Shown here in pieces: positions 62,484-64,000 of a DNA stretch of 64,000 bases. The stretch comes from Pseudomonadota bacterium (lineage in GTDB: Bacteria; Pseudomonadota; Alphaproteobacteria; Micavibrionales; CSBR16-224): the NCBI GenBank assembly GCA_013285465.1, contig CP053449.1:2256735-2320734 (forward strand), given 5' to 3'. The notes under the pieces are model-generated. The model did not search any database. It saw only the letters and a list, made by a program, of their open reading frames with translations, and had not been told where the DNA came from. Each line of letters begins with the position of its first letter. The stretch's first letter is position 1. Both the position numbers and the translations under genes were made by a program.

Positions 62484-64000
62484 ATGACAAAAAACACGTC
62501 CCGCAAAACGGACCACATCAATCTCCCCCTCTCTGAAAAACACCCCGCCCATCCGGAGACGGATCATATCGTCAAACTGACCGGCGGCGCGGAAATAGAC
62601 TGTTCCGAAGCGGTGAGCGAATATATCTCCGGCAGTGACTGGCGTATCAAAGCCAATGCCAATACCGGATATTCCAATGCCGGTATGATTAATAACGTGG
62701 CGGGAAAAGTGATTGCCAATTTCTGGCTGGATGAAATTTACGCCCCCGAAGAGGGGGAAGCTCACAGAAGCGGCGCCCTGCATATCCATGATCTTGACTG
62801 TCTGACGGGTTACTGCGCGGGCTGGAGCCTCCGCGCCTTGCTGAATGAAGGCTTTAACGGCGTACAGGGTCGTGTCTCTTCCCGCCCGCCGCGCCATTTC
62901 CGTGAAGCATTGGGACAAATGAGCAATTTCCTCGGTATTTTGCAATCCGAATGGGCCGGTGCGCAGGCTTTCAGTTCATTCGATACCTATCTTGCCCCTT
63001 ATGTTTTTTATGATTCACTCGACTTTAAAGACGTCAAAAAAGCAATCCGGCAATTTGTTTACAATCTGAATGTTCCGGCACGCTGGGGGCAATCTCCCTT
63101 CACCAATATTACGCTTGATATTACCGTTCCCGAAGATTTGCAGGATCAATATCCGACTTATTGTGACGAGCATTTGTTCAAAGACATCGAAAATGAGGAA
63201 TTACTGGATCGTTTGCGCAAAAGAGATATGGGCATACGCGATCTGGAAGATGCGCGCTTTTCCCATTTCAAGCCGGAAATGGACATGATTAATATCGCCT
63301 ATTATGAAGTGATGACGGAAGGCGATGCGGGCGGACAGCCTTTTACCTTCCCGATCCCGACCGTGAATATCACCGAGGATTTTGACTGGGATAGTAAAGT
63401 CGCGCAGGCTATTTTTGAAAATACCGCAAAAGTCGGCTCTTCCTATTTTCAAAACTTTGTCGGCAGTCAATGGATGACAAATGAAAAAGGAGAGCGTGTC
63501 CGCAATCCCGAAGCCTATTCCCCCGGTGCCGTGCGCTCCATGTGCTGCCGCCTGCAGCTTGATCTGCGCGAATTGTTAAAACGCGGCAACGGCTTGTTCG
63601 GCTCGGCGGAAATGACGGGGTCTTTAGGTGTTGTTACCTTAAATATGGCACGGCTCGGCTATATTTATAAAGGCGACAAAGCCGCCCTTTATCGGGAAAT
63701 TGACCGGCTGATGGATATCGCCAAATCAACGCTGGAGAAAAAACGCATCTTTGTCCATAAAATGTATAATCGCGGTTTTTACCCCTATACCGCACGCTAT
63801 CTGCCGTTTCTGCGTAATCATTTCAGCACGATCGGTGTCAACGGCATGAATGAAATGCTGCGTAATTTCACAAATGACAGTGTTGATTTAACCGATGAAG
63901 AGGGCATCACATTCGCGCTGGAAATACTGGACCATATGCGCAAAAAGATTATCACCTATCAGGAGGATACCGGCAATCTGTATAATCTGGAGGCCACGCC
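62484..64000 (+). CDS. nrdD: anaerobic ribonucleoside-triphosphate reductase, 3' end outside the window
   Basis: 505 residues are visible and the frame is open at the window end. ATG 62484 has AGGAGA (62471-62476) in front. Family blocks: SDWRIKANANTGYSNAGMINN, SGALHIHDLDCLTGYCAGWSLR, NFLGILQSEWAGAQAFSSFDTY, NLNVPARWGQSPFTNITLD and GSLGVVTLNMARLGY. The glycyl radical site would lie beyond the window. The protein begins with only about 30 residues before the catalytic core, so the N-terminal ATP-cone domain usual in this family is absent. An FNR-type box lies upstream. Confidence 0.93.
   Translation, partial: MTKNTSRKTDHINLPLSEKHPAHPETDHIVKLTGGAEIDCSEAVSEYISGSDWRIKANANTGYSNAGMINNVAGKVIANFWLDEIYAPEEGEAHRSGALHIHDLDCLTGYCAGWSLRALLNEGFNGVQGRVSSRPPRHFREALGQMSNFLGILQSEWAGAQAFSSFDTYLAPYVFYDSLDFKDVKKAIRQFVYNLNVPARWGQSPFTNITLDITVPEDLQDQYPTYCDEHLFKDIENEELLDRLRKRDMGIRDLEDARFSHFKPEMDMINIAYYEVMTEGDAGGQPFTFPIPTVNITEDFDWDSKVAQAIFENTAKVGSSYFQNFVGSQWMTNEKGERVRNPEAYSPGAVRSMCCRLQLDLRELLKRGNGLFGSAEMTGSLGVVTLNMARLGYIYKGDKAALYREIDRLMDIAKSTLEKKRIFVHKMYNRGFYPYTARYLPFLRNHFSTIGVNGMNEMLRNFTNDSVDLTDEEGITFALEILDHMRKKIITYQEDTGNLYNLEAT

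Overview
The window looks like chromosomal DNA of a Gram-negative, facultatively anaerobic, nitrate-respiring proteobacterium, most likely an alphaproteobacterium. The cell-envelope type is shown by a tamA-tamB pair and an outer-membrane beta-barrel porin. Ubiquinone use is shown by ubiT-ubiU-ubiV, and anaerobic growth by narGHJI, a class III ribonucleotide reductase and FNR-type control. Placement in the Alphaproteobacteria is an inference from gene content, not from a marker phylogeny. I saw no tRNA, rRNA, CRISPR array, insertion sequence or phage module.

Layout. (1) 1-10.7 kb: a truncated hypothetical gene, a leftward tamA-tamB-uup operon, a DUF2939 gene, a secreted PHB-depolymerase-like esterase and a large orphan protein. 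(2) 11.0-15.9 kb: three tandem, tightly packed genes for large pseudopilin-like proteins. Each has a class III signal peptide, a shared central domain, a tail-fibre-like motif and Cys-containing C-terminal repeats. A strong terminator closes the operon. (3) 16-27.7 kb: a KefB-type antiporter, a DUF3095 protein, metH, an AT-rich pentapeptide-repeat exported protein, an orphan and glmM. (4) 27.8-36 kb: accessory region rich in predicted metal-dependent hydrolases. It holds two tandem HExxH paralogues, a third HExxH protein, a 2OG-Fe(II) oxygenase, an ankyrin protein, a membrane-anchored histone-deacetylase-fold protein, a 64-residue repeat protein and an M14-type carboxypeptidase. (5) 36-64 kb: an anaerobic respiration island.

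In the island, moeB, moaA-moaCB-moaD-moaE-mobA and moeA make molybdenum cofactor. narK1-narK2-narGHJI-ppiC-nnrS import nitrate, reduce it and handle nitrogen oxides. ubiTUV make ubiquinone without oxygen, and nrdD makes deoxynucleotides without oxygen. Two Crp/Fnr regulators without an N-terminal iron-sulfur motif are encoded; one has a C-terminal five-cysteine cluster. FNR-type palindromes (TTGAT-N4-ATCAA or one-base variants) lie before moaA, narK1/fnr2, narG, ubiT, nrdD and an apparently non-coding transcript.

The most interesting items are: a candidate FNR-activated small RNA at 60910-61024 with a perfect TATAAT box, an anti-Shine-Dalgarno segment and an intrinsic terminator; a molybdenum-cofactor riboswitch before moaA with a recognisable GAAA tetraloop/11-nt receptor pair; the three pseudopilin/tail-fibre chimeras; an FNR-type regulator with a C-terminal Cys cluster; and a UbiU whose cysteine pattern differs from the usual one.
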